From JBFWUW01 sp050247075 (lineage in GTDB: Bacteria; Planctomycetota; Planctomycetia; Pirellulales; JBFWUW01), in assembly GCA_050247075.1 (NCBI GenBank), contig JBFWUW010000009.1, positions 65,638 through 129,637 on the forward strand: DNA of 64,000 bases. The letters are read 5' to 3'. A program made the translations under genes and the position numbers. Position 1 is the first letter of the stretch. Each line of letters opens with the position of its first letter. The notes under the pieces were generated by a model. It ran no database searches. It had not been told where the DNA came from and saw only the letters and a list, made by a program, of their open reading frames with translations. This document shows, piece by piece, positions 8,953-18,060 of this stretch.

Positions 8953-9921
8953 TTGAAAATCCTCGTCTACGAGTTCATTACGGGCGGGGGTTGGTACTCC
9001 GTGGACGATAATGCCCCGCCTCCTTCGCTGGCCAGGGAAGGCGAGGCGATGTTGCGGGCGGTCGCCGCCGATCTGGCGGCCCTGGCCGGCGTGCAAGTGG
9101 CCGCCTTGCGAGATCGCCGCCGGGCTGACCTGTTGCTGCCTGGCTGCCAGATCGTCGATGTCGGCTCGGCCCGCGAAGAGGCTGAATTGTTGTCGGCGGC
9201 CGCGGCCACCGCCGATGAGACCGTGGTCATCGCGCCGGAGTTCGACTCTCTGTTGCTCAACCGCTGCCGGCAAGTGCTGCAAGCGGGCGGCAAGTTGCTG
9301 GGCCCTGGCTTGGAACTGGTGGCCTTGGCCAGCGATAAGCAAGCCACCGCGGAGCACCTGGCCGCCGCCGGCGTGCCGGTTCCACATGGTATTGCCGTCG
9401 CGGCCCACCAGCCCTTACCCGACGATTTTGCCTACCCGGCGGTGTGGAAGCCGCGCGACGGTGCCGGCTCTCAAGGAGTGCGCAAAGTCGATCGGCGACC
9501 GTCGTTCTCACCGCGGCCCTTCGTACCGCCGCAACCAGGCCGCTTGGAGCGGTTCTGTCCCGGAGTCGCGGCGAGTGTTTCTTTCTTGTGCGGGCCAACG
9601 CAACAATTCTCTCTGCCGCCTTGCCTGCAGCATCTCAGCGATGACGGTTCCTTTGCCTACCTGGGCGGTTCTCTGCTTCAATCACCCGGCCTGGCTGCGC
9701 GGGCCACCCTGCTAGCAAAGCAAGCGGCAGCCAGGCTGCCGGCACCACGAGGCTACCTGGGGATCGACCTGGTCCTCGGTCCAGACCCCAACGGCAGCCA
9801 AGACGTCGTCATTGAAATCAACCCCCGCCTGACCACCTCCTACATCTACCTGCGAGAAGCGATCGCCAACAACCTGGCCGGCGCGATGCTGGAGATAGCG
9901 CGAAGGGGAAGAGAGGCATGA
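8953..9921 (+). CDS. ATP-grasp ligase, MfnD/Orf17-like
   Basis: 322 residues from a TTG at 8953, giving the well-formed N-terminus MKILVYEFITGGG. The ATP-grasp fold is supported by the nucleotide-binding segment AVWKPRDGAGSQGV (about 155-170) and the metal-binding end VVIEINPRLTTSYI (about 275-290), where Glu and Asn bind magnesium. The YEFxTGGG start and overall layout resemble the tyramine-glutamate ligase MfnD of methanogens and its relative Orf17 of the tetrahydromethanopterin C1 pathway in methylotrophs; planctomycetes carry that pathway. The assignment to cofactor synthesis is inference from family memory. No other pathway gene is adjacent. Confidence 0.75.
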   Translation: MKILVYEFITGGGWYSVDDNAPPPSLAREGEAMLRAVAADLAALAGVQVAALRDRRRADLLLPGCQIVDVGSAREEAELLSAAAATADETVVIAPEFDSLLLNRCRQVLQAGGKLLGPGLELVALASDKQATAEHLAAAGVPVPHGIAVAAHQPLPDDFAYPAVWKPRDGAGSQGVRKVDRRPSFSPRPFVPPQPGRLERFCPGVAASVSFLCGPTQQFSLPPCLQHLSDDGSFAYLGGSLLQSPGLAARATLLAKQAAARLPAPRGYLGIDLVLGPDPNGSQDVVIEINPRLTTSYIYLREAIANNLAGAMLEIARRGREA

Positions 9922-10015
9922 GTCGTGAGTCGTGAGGTATGAGGTATGAGGTATGAAACCGAACACCGAACACTGAAAACTGAATACTGAATACTGAATA
10001 CTGATAACTCAAAAC
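9921..10015. repeat. Degenerate heptanucleotide repeat array
   Basis: Directly after the ATP-grasp stop, about 13 consecutive 7-mers can be read in register: gtcgtga twice, ggtatga three times, aaccgaa, caccgaa, cactgaa, aactgaa, tactgaa twice, tactgat and aactcaa. Reverse-complemented units (TCATACC, TTCGGTG) recur upstream of 25785. It has no coding potential. Confidence 0.8.
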
Positions 10016-10103
10016 TTCCCCACTTCTTTTCCCCTTGCCTCACACCGCAAGAATCAGCTAGCATCCTCATCGCAAGTTCATTCAATTCAGGAGCTCGTCA
10101 AGG

Positions 10104-11780
10104 ATGACGACACAAGCCGCGGTTGCCGGAAGCGTGTGGCCACTCTCCCAGCAGCCTATTGCCTGGCTGACCGAGCGGCGCTGGAACGCCTGGATGTGGG
10201 CTTTTGTCGGGCTGGGCGTGGCGTTGCGGTTGCTGCGCTTTCTGCTGCGGTTTCCGTTGTGGGGCGACGAGTGCTTTGTCGCGCTCAACTTCATGGACCG
10301 CGGCTACGCGGGCCTGGCCGAGCCGCTGGAGTTCAACCAGATCTGCCCGTTGTGGTTCATGTGGATTGAGATGACGGCGGTCAAAGCGCTGGGGTTCAAC
10401 GAGTGGTCGCTGCGGCTGTTTCCCACCATTTATAGTGTGGTCTGCGTGTTTCTGTTTCGGCATCTCGCCCGCGGGCTGCTCAATCCTTTGCCCGCGTTGT
10501 TGGCGGTGGCAATCTTTTGCGTTTCGTATTACCCCATACGGCACGGGGCCGAGCTCAAGCCGTACTCGGCCGACCTGATGGTGGCGCTGGCCATGCTAGC
10601 CTTGGCGGCTAACTGGCTGCAAACGGGCCGCGGCCGCTTTGGCTGGTGGCTGGTGGCCTTTGTGCCGGTTGGCTTGGGTTTGTCTTACACCGCGCCGTTT
10701 GTGGCGGGCGGGGTCAGCGCCGCGGTCTTGCTGGCGCTGGCCACCAAACGCTTGCCGCGCGGGTGGCTGGCCTGGGCGGCCTTCAATGGGTTGGTGCTGG
10801 CGACGTTTCTGGCTTTTTATGTGGCTGTGGCCCGCGAGCAAAGCCTGGCCGCCAAGGCGGGCGGCATCCATGATTACTGGGCCAAGAGCTTTCCCCCGTT
10901 GTCGACTCCCTGGCGCGTGCCGCTGTGGCTGCTCGACATGCATACCGGGCGGATGTTCGCCTATCCTGTCGGCGGCACGCGCGGCGCTAGCGCCTTCACC
11001 ACCTTGCTCTGCCTGGCCGGGGCGGCCGTGCTGTGGAAGCGCCAAGAGAAGTGGATCAGTTGCTTGCTGCTGGGACCGGCCGCGCTGGGCCTGGCGGCCG
11101 CGTTTATCCATGCTTATCCCTATGGCGAAAGTGCCCGCATCACGCAATATCTGGCACCGGCCATCTGCCTGCTGGCCGGCCTGGGGCTGGCCACGTTGTT
11201 GACGCTGCCAAAGTCCAAACTGCCGGTGGGCCGCAAGTTGGCTGCCGCCGTGGCGGTGCTGCTGGCGATTGGGGCCGGTTCGGCGGTGCGCGACCTGACC
11301 AAGCCCTACAAGACCGAGTTCGACGCGCTCAACCAGTGCTTCGCGCGGTGGATCTGGCACGACCTGGCGTACGATGGCGAAGTTGCCTGCATCCAGGGAG
11401 ACCTGGGCGTACCGCTCTTTCCTGGCGAAGCCTGGCGGGCTGGCGCGTTGGAGTACCGCTGCTACCAACGAATCTTCTCGCCCCTCCATCGCCACGGGCC
11501 GCATCTGCCCGATTGGACCAAGATCACCGCCAACCACCCCCTATGGTGCGTAACCTACGCTCACGAGGGGCACGAGCCCGACGCGGCGGCCTTGGCCGCA
11601 TGGCTCGGCCAGATGAACGAGCAATACGATCTGGCGAGTACCATGCGGCTGCCGCTGGGCTCGGGCGGCGGCGACATCTTCGAGCAATGGTACGAAGTCT
11701 ACCGCTTCGTCCCCAAGACTTCGTCCCGCGGCACGATCCAAGCTCAAACGCCAGCGGCCCAGCCGTTGCCCGTGCGGTAG
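10104..11780 (+). CDS. Polytopic membrane glycosyltransferase, GT39-like (GT-C fold)
   Basis: 558 residues from ATG 10104, with an aggag ribosome binding site about 10 nt upstream. Roughly 9-11 hydrophobic helices lie between residues 30 and 390. The first extracytoplasmic loop has FPLWGDECFVALNF, with Asp55-Glu56 at the position of the catalytic acidic pair of GT-C enzymes such as the PMT/ArnT (GT39) family. HGAELKPYSADL is a further conserved loop in these proteins. They transfer sugars from polyprenyl-phosphate donors on the outer face of the membrane. The C-terminal 170 residues are soluble. Acceptor and donor are unknown. It stands alone between a heptamer array and a palindrome. Confidence 0.75.
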   Translation: MTTQAAVAGSVWPLSQQPIAWLTERRWNAWMWAFVGLGVALRLLRFLLRFPLWGDECFVALNFMDRGYAGLAEPLEFNQICPLWFMWIEMTAVKALGFNEWSLRLFPTIYSVVCVFLFRHLARGLLNPLPALLAVAIFCVSYYPIRHGAELKPYSADLMVALAMLALAANWLQTGRGRFGWWLVAFVPVGLGLSYTAPFVAGGVSAAVLLALATKRLPRGWLAWAAFNGLVLATFLAFYVAVAREQSLAAKAGGIHDYWAKSFPPLSTPWRVPLWLLDMHTGRMFAYPVGGTRGASAFTTLLCLAGAAVLWKRQEKWISCLLLGPAALGLAAAFIHAYPYGESARITQYLAPAICLLAGLGLATLLTLPKSKLPVGRKLAAAVAVLLAIGAGSAVRDLTKPYKTEFDALNQCFARWIWHDLAYDGEVACIQGDLGVPLFPGEAWRAGALEYRCYQRIFSPLHRHGPHLPDWTKITANHPLWCVTYAHEGHEPDAAALAAWLGQMNEQYDLASTMRLPLGSGGGDIFEQWYEVYRFVPKTSSRGTIQAQTPAAQPLPVR

Positions 11781-11793
11781 CGAGGGCGGTCCC

Positions 11794-11820
11794 CGCCAAA
11801 ATTCTTTAAGAATTTTGGCG
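11794..11820. repeat. 27-bp near-perfect palindrome downstream of the GT gene
   Basis: The arms CGCCAAAATTCTT and AAGAATTTTGGCG flank one T, giving a 13-bp stem 14 nt after the stop codon. No T-run follows, so it may be a REP element or a factor-assisted terminator. A half-site (gtcaaaattctttc) occurs at 26619-26634. Confidence 0.75.
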
Positions 11821-11925
11821 AACCTATTTCGGGCGGGCCGCGTATTGACGGCGGCTACTCGCCGGATAAGATGAAAAACGGTCCGACCACCGACCTTAAT
11901 CGTCCGCACCCGTGGACTAGATGCC

Positions 11926-12363
11926 GTGCGCAACGTCATTCGGTGGATCGTTCTCGCCCTCTTCGCGACTCCGTCCGTTCTCGGACAGGGGATGCATCTT
12001 TTTGTGGGGTGCGAGTCCGAGCATTGTTGCCAGGCGGTTCGGCAATCGCCATCTTGCTCCCATGCTGACCACGCCGGCCACGACCACGGTCATTGCGCGT
12101 CCAGTGCCACGCACTCGCCTTGTCGGGCCCGCGTAAAACACTCGTCGGGCGGTAAATCGCCGTCGATGTGGGCTCCAGCCCACGACCCGCATACTTGTGC
12201 TATTTGCGGCTTCTTGGCCCACTGGCCGACGCGCGACGTGCCCGCGACTGATCTGGGTCAACCACTCGATCGCCCTTTGGAGCGCCACCAAGAAGCCGCG
12301 GCGGTCCATCTCTTTCCCCTGGCACCGTATAGCGCCCGCGCGCCGCCTGGCCGCCTCTCTTAA
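11926..12363 (+). CDS. Small secreted His/Cys-rich protein, unknown function
   Basis: 145 residues from GTG 11926 (MRNVIRWIVLALF...), which opens a signal-peptide-like segment ending VLGQG. The mature part is rich in possible metal ligands: CESEHCCQ, HADHAGHDHGHC, then HDPHTCAICGFLA. A CxxC near a His-rich stretch behind a signal peptide recalls DUF2946-type proteins, which are often found near metal-handling genes, but the match is weak and the function is not known. Its latter half includes a GTGGGC/GCCCAC palindrome (about 12167-12183). The frame could end differently in relatives; the coding call is moderate. Confidence 0.5.
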   Translation: MRNVIRWIVLALFATPSVLGQGMHLFVGCESEHCCQAVRQSPSCSHADHAGHDHGHCASSATHSPCRARVKHSSGGKSPSMWAPAHDPHTCAICGFLAHWPTRDVPATDLGQPLDRPLERHQEAAAVHLFPLAPYSARAPPGRLS

Positions 12364-12716
12364 TGCATCTTGCCAGAAGTTGGCCGCGTAAGCCGCTTAA
12401 CACGGTGGTAATTCCGTCGTGGGGCTGCCTGGCCAACTCGTCGAGAGCTTCTTGCGGTACTTCCGCGCAGACGTAAATGCCACCGACTGGCTTGCGCTAG
12501 CTTCGATGCCGCGCAATGGCTAACGGTGCGCTCATTGGTGAACCCCCCCGTTTGCGCGCAGCGCATGAAGCCAGGCCCTTGGTCGGACCGCTGGTTTCTT
12601 GGCTGCCGCGGCGGGGCTTCCACCTCGATTGAACAGCAACCGCCCACAAGGTTTGTGGGCGAGTTGGCCGACAATTTCTCCTAACAAATCTCAATAGCCT
12701 ATTTGGAGTAGAACTC
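12364..12716. other. Leader/promoter region of the DUF1559 gene
   Basis: 353 bp without a credible gene. The last 20 bp are A/T-rich and contain ggag 8 nt before the ATG at 12717, a reasonable ribosome binding site. I see no terminator, repeat or RNA gene. Confidence 0.5.
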
Positions 12717-13754
12717 ATGCGTAAGCGTAAAGGTTTCACCCTGGTTGAACTTCTGGTGGTCATGGTCATCATCGGACTATTAATCGGGCTGCTATTGCCA
12801 GCTATCCAATCGGCGCGGGAAGCCGCGCGGAATACGTCCTCGAAGAACAACCTTCGGCAAATCAGTTTGGCCATGGCCAACCATGAGGCCGCCCGCGGCT
12901 ACTATGCCCCTAGCTGGCTGGGGGCAAGCCAAGCCAACGGCGACAACATCGATGGCTGGTCGGTCTTTGCACAGTTGCTCCCTTATCTGGAGCAATCGGT
13001 CATCAACTCGCAGATCAATTATGAAACCAGCCATGACCTGGCCGGAAACGTAACCGCCGCGGACGGAGAAGTGGTCAAAGTGACCGCCCTGCGCGTGCCA
13101 ACGTACATGTCTCCGAGCGAGCCTCGCGATGAGGCCGATTCGCATGGAGGAGTGCCCGAGTATTACCCCGTCAACTACGCCGTGAACCTGGGAACCTGGT
13201 TTGTGTGGGATCCGGTGAGCGGCCGGGGCGGAAACGGCGCGGCATATCCCAATAGCCAGTTGCGGGCCAGCCAATTTACGGACGGACTGAGCAGCACGCT
13301 GGCCTTCGCCGAGGTCAAGGCCTGGCAAGCGCTGTATGAAAATGCCGCCGAAGCCAGCCCCGCGATTCCTCTCTCGGGTGCCGACGTTCAAGCCCTCGGC
13401 GGCGACTTCGACGAGGCACACGGCCACCTGGAATGGGCCAACGGATGCGCCCACCAAGCTGGCTTTACGACCGTGTTTCAGCCAAACGAAAAGGTCCTCG
13501 TTACGGAGAGCGGCGAGACCTACGATGCCGACTGGACGAACTGGGCGGAAGGTGAGGAATTAGCGGCGACGACCCCCAGCACCACCCCAACCTACGCTGC
13601 GATAACCGCCCGAAGTTACTTCTCCGGGATGGTCAACGTGGCCATGATGGACGGTTCGGTACGAGCCATCTCCGACGATATTAATCTGGGAGTTTGGCGG
13701 GCGATCTCTACCCGCGATGGAAAGGAGTTGCTCCCGGATAGCTTCAACAAGTAA
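12717..13754 (+). CDS. DUF1559 pseudopilin-like protein
   Basis: 345 residues. The N-terminus is a class III (prepilin) signal: basic MRKRKG, then FTLVELLVV and a 20-residue hydrophobic helix, with cleavage expected after Gly6. The helix is followed by AIQSAREAARN, typical of planctomycete DUF1559 proteins. The C-terminus has the family's closing motif MVNVAMMDGSVRAISDDI (around 305-322). These proteins are numerous in planctomycetes and are thought to be pseudopilins handled by a type II secretion/type IV pilus-like system; individual roles are unknown. It is expressed alone here, with a well-placed ribosome binding site. Confidence 0.93.
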   Translation: MRKRKGFTLVELLVVMVIIGLLIGLLLPAIQSAREAARNTSSKNNLRQISLAMANHEAARGYYAPSWLGASQANGDNIDGWSVFAQLLPYLEQSVINSQINYETSHDLAGNVTAADGEVVKVTALRVPTYMSPSEPRDEADSHGGVPEYYPVNYAVNLGTWFVWDPVSGRGGNGAAYPNSQLRASQFTDGLSSTLAFAEVKAWQALYENAAEASPAIPLSGADVQALGGDFDEAHGHLEWANGCAHQAGFTTVFQPNEKVLVTESGETYDADWTNWAEGEELAATTPSTTPTYAAITARSYFSGMVNVAMMDGSVRAISDDINLGVWRAISTRDGKELLPDSFNK

Positions 13755-13915
13755 AGAACGGGACGGGTGAAGCCTGTCTCGGGGCGTCGATGGCTTTCGC
13801 CGCGCGGTAGCGCGACGAACGGCACGATTCCTCGGGGCAGGCATCCCTTCCGGCAACGAATCATCCCGTCATTCTAGACGGACCTTCGGGCTTTGGCACT
13901 GGCAGGAGCAATTCC

Positions 13916-14560
13916 ATGGATGCAGCTCAAACACGCGTGCTGTCCGCCAGGGATGCCGCAAGCATTATTTACAATACGCCCGATCCTTCCGAGGACCAGG
14001 TGAACAAGGTCCGCGTTAAGTTGGTCCGCGGAGTCTTGCGCGCTAGCGGCAACGGCCGTTGGACCACGACCCAACAGGCGGTCGCGGAATACCTGACGGG
14101 CCAGGCGGTTGGGCGTGCCGGCCCTTCGCGACGCGCGGCGGCCATCCGCCCTTCGGCCGATAACAACGCGCTCTCCGGCCAATACCGGCGATTTCTCACC
14201 GACTACTTCCTGGCCTTGGCCCTGCGAAGGCGGATCGCCTATCGCTCGCATTCGTTTCATCGAGCGGCCCTCATTGGGCAGATACTCGTTGTGCTGGCGG
14301 GAATGATCTTGGTTTTCCAGAGTTACAGGGCCATCGTGCGCGTCACGACCACTCCCGAGCAGCGCGCCGTGCTGGCCTGGTTGGACGAGAATGTAGGACG
14401 ATACCAGGCTGTCGAGTGGCTTCCCGCCGCACCGGCCGCGCAAGGAGCCTTGGTGCGCGTACGTTACAAATACTTCCAGAATCGCAAAGGCATCCACACA
14501 CGCCGGGAATTCATCGTTCGCGACGGCAAAGTGATCGTCAGTGATGCGGACGACCAATAG
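13916..14560 (+). CDS. Unknown single-pass membrane protein with N-terminal helical domain
   Basis: 214 residues from ATG 13916, with ggcaggag 9 nt before it. Not a family I recognise. The N-terminal 65 residues (ARDAASIIYN... through TTTQQAVAEYLTG) read like a small helical, possibly helix-turn-helix-like domain. One transmembrane helix follows at about 120-140 (IGQILVVLAGMILVFQSY), then a periplasmic domain ending in a beta-rich region (ALVRVRYKYF, REFIVRDGKVIVSD). This layout resembles membrane-anchored regulators or assembly proteins, but nothing shows a function. Codon usage looks native and its coding status is well supported. Confidence 0.65.
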   Translation: MDAAQTRVLSARDAASIIYNTPDPSEDQVNKVRVKLVRGVLRASGNGRWTTTQQAVAEYLTGQAVGRAGPSRRAAAIRPSADNNALSGQYRRFLTDYFLALALRRRIAYRSHSFHRAALIGQILVVLAGMILVFQSYRAIVRVTTTPEQRAVLAWLDENVGRYQAVEWLPAAPAAQGALVRVRYKYFQNRKGIHTRREFIVRDGKVIVSDADDQ

Positions 14561-14767
14561 CCGACTGCGCGGGAGATCGGAACTGACCGCCAAAGGAAGG
14601 CTATTTCAAGATGGCGACGTCGTCGATTCCATTCCGCCAGTGGATCATGCCGGGGGCGCTGGTGAGCTAGTGAGAATAGTGGATTCCTTGATCCCGCGTC
14701 GGCAGAGGCGCTCCCTAGCGTTGCAGGCACCGCTCGCCAAGTACACCGTCTTCGCCTTTCCTAACCG

Positions 14768-15040
14768 CTATCGCGCCGCGGAGCCGCGCCAACGGCTGAT
14801 CCAGGTGGTCGGATCCCAGCGGGCACGGCTTGGTTCGGCCACTGGCTTTTGATAGTCGCGCGGACGCGAACCCAGGGCTTGCGGACCCACGTCGGTCTCG
14901 GGATAGGGATCAAAACGCTGGGCCGCCGCCTGCTGCTCTTGCGAGCTGCGGGTGGTATAGAACTGGGGTGTTTCCGTCGTGGCGCAGCCCCCCGCGGTGA
15001 CAAAACCGATCAGACTGGCGATCAAAGCAAATCGACGCAT
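14768..15040 (-). CDS. Small lipoprotein, unknown function
   Basis: 90 residues from ATG 15040, chosen over an upstream alternative start because gaggg lies about 8 nt before it. MRRFALIASLIGFV leads to the lipobox TAGGC, so Cys21 is probably lipidated and the protein membrane-attached. The mature part is short, polar and Gln/Arg/Pro-rich (EQQAAAQRFDPYP) with no recognised domain. Its neighbours are unrelated, so no role is proposed. Confidence 0.6.
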   Translation of the reverse strand: MRRFALIASLIGFVTAGGCATTETPQFYTTRSSQEQQAAAQRFDPYPETDVGPQALGSRPRDYQKPVAEPSRARWDPTTWISRWRGSAAR

Positions 15041-15677
15041 GGCCAACACCCTCGTCCGTGTGAAATCGGCTGGCGGCCAAGGGTACGGGTTGCCCCGCGC
15101 TGCTCGGCTGCCAACAACTCGCCACTAGCGCCCGCCGATCGGCATTGCCTGCAACACATCCATCGCCGATCAAGCAATTGGGCGGCGAATTGTAGGCAAG
15201 TCCCTCCGCGAATGAAAGGCCGAACCCTCCTGGTTCGGCACTGAATGCATCGTCGTGGCAGGCGAGCCAACTTGAGCCATGCGCTAGCAGCGATGCCAAA
15301 GTCAGTTCCGCTGGCAGGCGCAATCGGGCCATGCCCTAGGACCGAAATTTCCGTTCCACGAAATTGCCGTTGATTTCATGTTGAGGGTTGCTATGATCCC
15401 CGCCCGCTGTCGGTAGGGCACGGTTGCCAGCCGATGCTGATTGGGTCCGATTGCGCGATTGGCGCAAGCTTTTCGGAATTTTCAGTACAGGTTGGAAATG
15501 CTGATGGTCGAATAGTAGAGAACGAGCAGACCAGCGGGTCTGCTTGAGACGGTAGGAAATCACATCTCGGCACAGGTCCTCTGGGAACGAGCAATACGGG
15601 CCGCGCGCCTCGGCAACGAAGGACGCGCTGCTGTTTCTTGGTTCCGGATCGAGGGCGAACACAAGGACGTGTTACCC
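15041..15677. other. Intergenic region between divergent lipoprotein genes
   Basis: 637 bp that must carry promoters for both flanking lipoprotein genes. A minus-strand frame at 15332-14910 begins with a signal-like segment, but its codon use is less biased than in neighbouring genes and it overlaps the lipoprotein gene, so I do not call it. No clear hairpin or RNA gene is visible. Confidence 0.4.
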
Positions 15678-16736
15678 ATGCGGAAAAACCTTACTCACAC
15701 TACCTTGTTGATGGCCGCCTTGGCGGCTTTCACCGGCTGCCAGGCAACCGGCACCTCGCCCAAAATGTCTTTCTGGCCGTTCCACAAGAAAGAAAAGCCA
15801 GCCGATAGCGCGCTGGCGGCTGGCCCGCCGCCGGCCTGGCCGACCAAGCCATCGACGACGGCTGCACCCAGCAGCACGCCTACCGGGGCGGGCAGCGTGG
15901 CTGCCACGTCTGCCCCGCAGGCCAGTCCCGCGGTTGCCGCCACGGCCGCGCCATACAGTTATCCCACGACCCCCGCCAGTTATCCGCCTGCTGGCGGACC
16001 CGTGGTTGAATACGGGACACCAGTCGATGCCAGTCCGTATGCCGCGAACGCCAACTACACGGCCGTGCCGCGCGTGACTTCCAATCTGGCGGGCACACCT
16101 GGCGTTCAAACCGGTCGCTACGATGCCAATGCCTACGCCGGTGCCGCCACCAACTACCCCACGACACGGCCGGCGGGCTACGAAACGCCCGCCAGCGCGG
16201 CTCCGCCAGCGGCTCGCTACAACGCCGCCCCGGTGCAACCTCAATCTCCTCCCGCCGGACGATACGACTCGTACCCCGATGCCACCAGCACCGGCGACCG
16301 CTACGGTTCGCCCGCCGGTTCCAGCACCGCCGCGAACTACGATCCTTACAGCGCGCCGGGCAGCTACGAAACGCCCACCGCCGATGCGCCGTACGCCACG
16401 ACACAAGACAACCGGTACCAGCCAGGCCAAAGTGATTATAAACCAGGGCAGACCGACTACGCTCCGCCGGGCGTAGCCCGTTATGATTCTCCGGCCGCTC
16501 CCTACGAATCGCCGGCGCAGCCGTACAAGGCCGACATGGCATCGGATCCGCACTATCGGCCGGGCAGCACCACCGACTATGTCGGTTCCAAGCCGGCGGT
16601 CAAACCGGCTCCGGCCACCGCCACCAAGCCCACGACCACCACCAGCCGCTACGGTACGACGGCCCCCGCCGGCATGCCACAGGCCAATCCTTACGCGGCC
16701 CCCGTCCCCGGCGGAGTACCGGCTGGATACCGTTAA
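15678..16736 (+). CDS. Pro/Tyr/Ala-rich repetitive lipoprotein
   Basis: 352 residues from ATG 15678. The signal sequence MRKNLTHTTLLMAALAAF ends in the lipobox FTGC, predicting a lipid-anchored protein. After a short KKEKPAD segment the rest is low-complexity and disordered, dominated by Pro, Ala, Thr and Tyr. Irregular short units built on RYDSYP, NYDPYS and YETP-like motifs repeat through about residues 130-300. This composition resembles surface or envelope proteins with YxP repeats in planctomycetes. No enzymatic domain is present. A strong terminator follows 34 bp after the stop. Confidence 0.8.
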   Translation: MRKNLTHTTLLMAALAAFTGCQATGTSPKMSFWPFHKKEKPADSALAAGPPPAWPTKPSTTAAPSSTPTGAGSVAATSAPQASPAVAATAAPYSYPTTPASYPPAGGPVVEYGTPVDASPYAANANYTAVPRVTSNLAGTPGVQTGRYDANAYAGAATNYPTTRPAGYETPASAAPPAARYNAAPVQPQSPPAGRYDSYPDATSTGDRYGSPAGSSTAANYDPYSAPGSYETPTADAPYATTQDNRYQPGQSDYKPGQTDYAPPGVARYDSPAAPYESPAQPYKADMASDPHYRPGSTTDYVGSKPAVKPAPATATKPTTTTSRYGTTAPAGMPQANPYAAPVPGGVPAGYR

Positions 16737-16769
16737 ATCGGCCTGCCAGGACAATTGTCCCATAACGAT

Positions 16770-16807
16770 CAGGGCGTGCCTTCCACACGGGATGCACGCC
16801 CTGTTTT
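16770..16807 (+). terminator. Rho-independent terminator after the lipoprotein gene
   Basis: A perfect 10-bp stem CAGGGCGTGC/GCACGCCCTG with a 14-nt loop is followed by TTTT on the plus strand. It ends 13 bp before the bioB stop on the other strand, so the same stem may also stop bioB transcripts, though without a T-run in that direction. Confidence 0.85.
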
Positions 16808-16820
16808 CGTAGGTAGTGCC

Positions 16821-17867
16821 TCACACCGTGGCGGCGGGAGCTTCCATCTTGTAGGCCACTTCCTCCCCCTTGGTGACGGCAAATCCCATGTCTTCCAACA
16901 TGCGGTAGTCGGCCTCGGGCGGTTGGCCGCTCGTCGTTAGGTAGTCTCCCACGAAGACGCTGTTGGCGGCATACAGGCCCAGCGGTTGCAAGCTCCGCAG
17001 GTGCAGTTCTCGCCCACCGGCAATGCGGATCTCGCTAGCGGGGTTCGCCAGGCGAAACAGGGCCAATACCTTTAAGCAGTACCGCGGATTAAGGCGGCTG
17101 GAACCCGCCAACGGCGTGCCGTCGATGGGGTTCAAGAAATTGACCGGTATCGACTCCACGTTGAGATCGCGAAGTTCAAACGCCATCCGCACGACGTCAT
17201 CGTCTGCCTCTCCCATGCCTACGATACCGCCGGAACATAGCTCCATGCCGGCCTGCCGCACTGCCCGCAACGTATCGACGCGGTCTTGGTAGGTGTGCGT
17301 GGTGCAAATCTCCGAGTAGTAGCGCTCGCTGGTGTTGAGGTTGTGGTTGACCTTATCGACGCCGCAATCCTTCAGCCGCTGGGCTTGCTCGGGCGTTAGC
17401 AGCCCCAGGCAGGCGCAAATATTCAAACCGTGCTGGGCCTTGATCTGGGGGACTATCGTGGTGATAGCGTCCATCTCGCGATCGTTAGGGCCGCGCGCCG
17501 AGATCACAATGCAGTACGTCTTGGAGCCGCGCTCCGCCGCCACCCGAGCGCCATCCAACAGCTTGCGGGCATTCAAGATGTTGTAACGTGGAATCTCCGC
17601 CTCGGAGACTTTCGACTGCGAGCAATACCCGCAATCCTCCGGGCAGAGCCCGCTCTTGGCGTTCATCAAGAAGTAAAGCTGCACGGTATTGCCAAAATAA
17701 CGCCGCCGCACCTGGTAGGCCGCCGCCAGCAGGTCCAGCACGTCCTCGTCGGGGCTGGCCAGTATCGACTGCCCCTCCTCGAAAGTCAGCCGGTGCCCCG
17801 CCAGCACGCGACTAGCCAGGGCCTGCCACTTGGCAGCGGCGGAATGGGGCGATAAGTCATTGGTCAT
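16821..17867 (-). CDS. bioB: Biotin synthase
   Basis: 348 residues from ATG 17867; an ATG at 17882 is an alternative, and neither has a strong ribosome binding site. BioB is a radical-SAM enzyme that inserts sulfur into dethiobiotin to make biotin, in the cytoplasm. The [4Fe-4S] motif CPEDCGYCSQS gives Cys75, Cys79 and Cys82. Other hallmarks are VQLYFLMNAKSG, VNHNLNTSE, ETCTTH-like EICTTHTY, the GIVGMGE loop, IPVNFLNPIDGTPL and the C-terminal GLYAANSVFVGDYLTT. Length matches the family (about 346 in E. coli). No other biotin gene is adjacent; bioB stands alone here. Confidence 0.97.
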   Translation of the reverse strand: MTNDLSPHSAAAKWQALASRVLAGHRLTFEEGQSILASPDEDVLDLLAAAYQVRRRYFGNTVQLYFLMNAKSGLCPEDCGYCSQSKVSEAEIPRYNILNARKLLDGARVAAERGSKTYCIVISARGPNDREMDAITTIVPQIKAQHGLNICACLGLLTPEQAQRLKDCGVDKVNHNLNTSERYYSEICTTHTYQDRVDTLRAVRQAGMELCSGGIVGMGEADDDVVRMAFELRDLNVESIPVNFLNPIDGTPLAGSSRLNPRYCLKVLALFRLANPASEIRIAGGRELHLRSLQPLGLYAANSVFVGDYLTTSGQPPEADYRMLEDMGFAVTKGEEVAYKMEAPAATV

Positions 17868-18060
17868 GGACGTACTCTGCATAATGGGCCGATCAATTCG
17901 CTCCCGCATTGTGGCCAACGTACCCAGCGATGGGCAAGGGGGTTCGTGAGCAACAAGATGCCGGACGTGGCGCTCGCCTACCGCGGGTGGAGCGTTTATG
18001 CTGTCTGGTGAATCCAGTGCGGGCCTTATGGTTTTGTTGAACTATCCCGGAGCTATCATC

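Noticed and set aside
14910..15332. Minus-strand 140-codon frame starting with a signal-like segment
   Set aside because: Weak ribosome binding site, little codon bias and a 131-bp overlap with the lipoprotein gene in another frame. It might be a decayed gene but cannot be supported.
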